In this document: piece after piece, positions 60,985-64,000 of the stretch
How positions within the stretch are numbered: the stretch's first letter is position 1
How the letters are laid out: each line of letters begins with the position of its first letter
NCBI RefSeq assembly: GCF_024323335.1
Contig: NC_066581.1
Span: 224,197,039-224,261,038 of the forward strand
Reading direction: 5' to 3'
Source: Lathyrus oleraceus
Taxonomy: Eukaryota > Streptophyta > Magnoliopsida > Fabales > Fabaceae
Length of the DNA: 64,000 bases
Notes under the pieces: model-generated
Databases searched by the model: none
Seen by the model: the letters and a program-made list of their open reading frames with translations, nothing else
Told to the model about the DNA's origin: nothing
Position numbers and translations under genes: made by a program

Positions 60985-61450
60985 GGCAAGACAATCTGAA
61001 GAAATAGAAAATAGGTTTTCCTACCAGTTGGCATGACCAACTAATGAAATATATTATTTTTTAAATCTAAAAATAAAATAAAGAGCATGTATTTAGTTGA
61101 AAAAGAAACAAACAAATTTCTCTGTTGGGATTAAAAGTGTGTCCCCGAGGGACTTTTTCCTATGGTTGAATGTCCAAATGAGAAAATAGATTGTTTACTT
61201 TTTAATTAAAAAATAAAATAAAATAATGAATCCATTTAAAAAAATTAAATATTGTTCATGCTGGGATACAAAGCCTTTTACAGAGAGACTTTGCCCTTCC
61301 ACTGCATGTCCAACTAAGAGAATAAGTGTTTAATTTTTTATTTAAAAATAAGATAAAAAGAATGGCTCCAATTGAGAAAGAAATCAAAATAAAATATGTT
61401 TTTGGGATTCGAAATATGTTCCAAAGGGATTTTTTCCATCATTTACTAAC
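60985..61450. repeat. Degenerate tandem array, about 130-140 bp units
   Basis: Four loosely similar units begin with a TTGGGATT/TGGGATAC-type word, continue with GGGACTTTTTCC/AGAGACTTTGCCC/GGGATTTTTTCC and ATGTCCAA-TGAGA, and end in an A-rich AAAATAAAATAA stretch. Unit starts are near 60985 (partial), 61126, 61255 and 61398. It lies inside the CACTA-like remnant. Confidence 0.5.
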
Positions 61451-61849
61451 TTAAGCAAAGGAATTTGTAGTCTTTTTTTATAATAATTTTTATAAAAAAA
61501 AAAGTGGCGGGCCTAAGGATTACAGATCGGTTGGTTATTGACTGAGGTGATAAATTAGTTATAAAATATTATTTGTTGTAGTGCTTTCTAATGGTTATTC
61601 TATCATAGCCAAATATGGTAGTAGTATAACTTTACCTGTCTAATATAGTGTACACCTATGATTTTTCACTAAATCTCATGTTATTTTCTAATATATGTTA
61701 CTCCCTTAATTGCATGCTTTAGTTTTTCGAAGTCATAGAATATGACTGGTTTGGCTAGTAAGTTGAAGGACTATATAGGATTATGCTTGATGCTCAAGTT
61801 GATGCACCAGTTTCTAGTCTAGTTCTAATAGTTTTTTTTTTGTTCTAAA

Positions 61850-64000
61850 GCATAATTTGATTTTTGTTTTTGTTAATAATGAAAATGTAATACATGCTCA
61901 AGTCTTATCGTATTTTAGGTCATGTCATTTGCCTCATGATAGACTTTTCAAAATGTATCAATTGTATCTAATTATTACTATTTGCTTCATTCATGTCTCA
62001 ACTGTACCTTTATCTACTTGCTTCATTCAAGGCCATAAATATGTTCTCTGTCCTAGACGACTTTAGCAGATATGTATGGGATATATTATTTTAGTCTAAA
62101 GTTGAAGTATCTACTCATGTTCAAAATTTTATTACCCTTATTGAAAATCAATTTCAAACATGTCCTAAGTTTAACAGATCTGATAATGATCATGGGTTTC
62201 TTATTTCTCAATTTTATACATCTAAATGTATTATATATCAAAGAACTTGTCTAGAGTCACCTTAAAAAAGGGATGTTGAGATGAAATATAAACACCTTCT
62301 AAATGTAAGTAGAGCATTATTATACCAATCCAAACTTCTAAAAATGCTCTGATCATATGCAGTCTCATGTGCCATTTTCATCATCAATAAATTCAATACT
62401 CTTTTCTAGAAAATAAATCACCTTATCAACTACTTTACAATCTTTTACCTGATATGAGCTAAATAAAAGTTTTTGGATCACTTTGTTATGATTCCACTTT
62501 ACAAAATCATATAACTAAACTTTTTTGCAAAGCAAGAAAGTCCTTATTTTTAGGTTATGTTATTGGTTTCAAAGACTTGGTCTTATTAGATCTTCATTCA
62601 CAAGAAATCTTCATATCTTGAAATGTCACTTTTCACAAAAATATACTACCTTACCATATTAGGAGTCCATTTTCCACACATGATCGGGAATACTTAAGTG
62701 ACTTACATAACAAGTCAGAGTCTAATTCACCCATTTGTAATGTACCAGAACCATCAGTTTCAGATCATATTCATCCCACTCATATCATTGACAAAAATAT
62801 TCCTATAATTGATAATTCCCAACCATTTGTTCCACCACTTATTACTCATGCATCATCAAGAGTAAGGCATCAATCATCACATACCAAAGACTATATATGT
62901 ACTTCAGTCATACACCAAATCAATCATCTTCGAGTACTCTTTATTTTATATCCAATTATTTTTCTTATTCACAATTATCTCCTTCTTATTATCATTTTAT
63001 CTAATCACTGTCACACTAAACCAGTATCATATAATAAGGCTGGCAAGTTTAACTAACGAAATCAAACTATGAAAGTTGAGTTTGATGCTCTTGAAAAAAT
63101 AGGTACTTGAGAACTTATTCATCTTCCACTCAATATTAAACCAATGGGATGCATATGATTCTATAAGATTATGCAGAAATCAGATGGAAACATAAAGTGA
63201 TTCAAGGTAAGTCTAGTTGCCAAATGTTACAATCAGATAAAAGGTTTGGAGTGTTCATATTTATTCACCGGTAGCTAAACTCACTATATTTAGACTTGTC
63301 GTGGCTCTTTCATCTATCAATAAATGATACTTGCGTCAACCTGATGTCAAAGATTCATTCTTGCATGGTGAACTGCATGAAGATATGTACATGGTAATTC
63401 CACCTAGTGTCATACCTTCCAACCCAAATCGGGTATGTAAGCTAACTAAGTCTCTATATGGTCTTAAACAAACTAGTATGTAATGGTATGAGAAGTTGAA
63501 CTCTCTTTTTACTCATCATAGTTACAAATAAATTGTTTCACATCATTCCTTATTTGTTAAAAGGAAGGATATATAATTCATTATCTTGCTTGTATATAAC
63601 AATTATGTGTATTTCTCTTTTTGGAGTTTAAATGTATGAAAGATGACTAATACTTCTCATCAAGCTTTCAAAATCAAGGATGTTATTTTTATCAAATACT
63701 TCTTAAGATTAAAGGTAACAAATTCTAAACAATGCATATGACTATGTCAAAAGAAATATTGCATTGATCTTTTAACAGGCTCGAGATTACTTGATTATAA
63801 GATTGTCACCACTCCATCTGACCCATCAGATAGGTTTTTCTATTATAATAGTAATCCATATGAATACATACCAGAAGGCTCATTGGCATACTTCTATATC
63901 TTAACACCACCAGACCATACATAACATATATTACTCAACAACTAAGTGAGTTTTTGCCAATGCTTTAATTGTGAATTACAATGTTGCTCACATAGTTTTG
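61850..64000 (+). pseudogene. Heavily decayed Ty1/Copia pol, runs off the right edge
   Basis: Plus strand, many stops and frame changes. GAG-pre-integrase wording is at 61910-62030 (CHLPHDRLFKM). Integrase is at 62060-62260 (SRYVW, then RSDNDHGF and FYTSK). RT is at 63060-63500: [52 protein letters not shown]. The RT tail is at 63660-63900 (FKIKDVIFIKYFLRLK). No LTR was seen at the left. The rest lies outside the window. Confidence 0.75.

Larger units (their letters stand above)
60155..61590. mobile_element. CACTA-like remnant
   Basis: Two ends of CACTA type (plus strand ...GTCTTTTGTAGTAATG near 60400 and ...TATTTGTTGTAGTGC near 61580) compare with the reverse of CACTACAA. Subterminal words (GGTTTTGTGACCG, CGGTTGGCAAGAC, CAGTTGGCATGACC) recur between them. 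No transposase was recognised and no 3-bp duplication fixed, so the class is tentative. Confidence 0.3.

Overview
This is a repeat-dominated stretch of a plant nuclear genome, about two-thirds A+T. A legume is most likely, and probably the vetch/pea tribe (Fabeae): a 4.9 kb solo LTR reads like the Ogre LTRs typical of that group, and a SIRE-type Copia and Tekay-type Gypsy copies accompany it. Only two host genes can be supported. Both are intronless minus-strand genes (1659-2189 and 23392-23922) for 176-residue VQ-motif proteins of the SIB1/SIB2 (sigma factor binding protein) type. Nearly everything else is transposable-element sequence of several ages.

Layout. 1-5.4 kb: VQ copy A with its flanks, a Gypsy gag/PBS remnant and an upstream block with a G-box and a TGACGTCA palindrome. 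5.5-7.5 kb: a Stowaway-like MITE and a minisatellite. 7.5-20.1 kb: a SIRE-like Copia (plus strand, 5-bp duplication GAAAT) that keeps gag, protease and an envelope-like gene but has lost most of its polymerase region; the envelope-like gene is split by the Ogre-like solo LTR. 20.1-22.9 kb: unassigned sequence and a Copia RT/RNase H fragment. 22.8-54.2 kb: second copy of the VQ block, stretched from about 4 kb to over 31 kb by insertions. It holds VQ copy B, a decayed Copia (24.4-29.3 kb), a MITE, a long-inverted-repeat element, and a LINE that carries a nest. 54.2-64 kb: unassigned A+T-rich DNA, a Copia-type LTR inside a truncated Gypsy, a CACTA-like remnant with a degenerate tandem array, and a heavily decayed Copia running off the right edge.

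The nest is the clearest structure. A LINE/L1 (minus) was entered by a Copia (35164-53668), that Copia's RNase H region by a Tekay-type Gypsy (36063-49414, duplication AGAAT), and that Gypsy's 5' LTR by an Ale-type Copia (43487-47987, duplication AAATG). The innermost element is very young: its two 228-bp LTRs are identical, and gag and pol are open apart from one frame change.

I find no CRISPR array, phage, operon or obviously new multi-gene system. The best leads are the unequal fate of the duplicated VQ locus, including loss of a G-box in copy B and a perfectly retained 72-bp downstream non-coding segment; the non-canonical TA...TA ends of the young Ale element; recurring palindromes in two elements; and an unrecognised reading frame carried by a long-inverted-repeat transposon.
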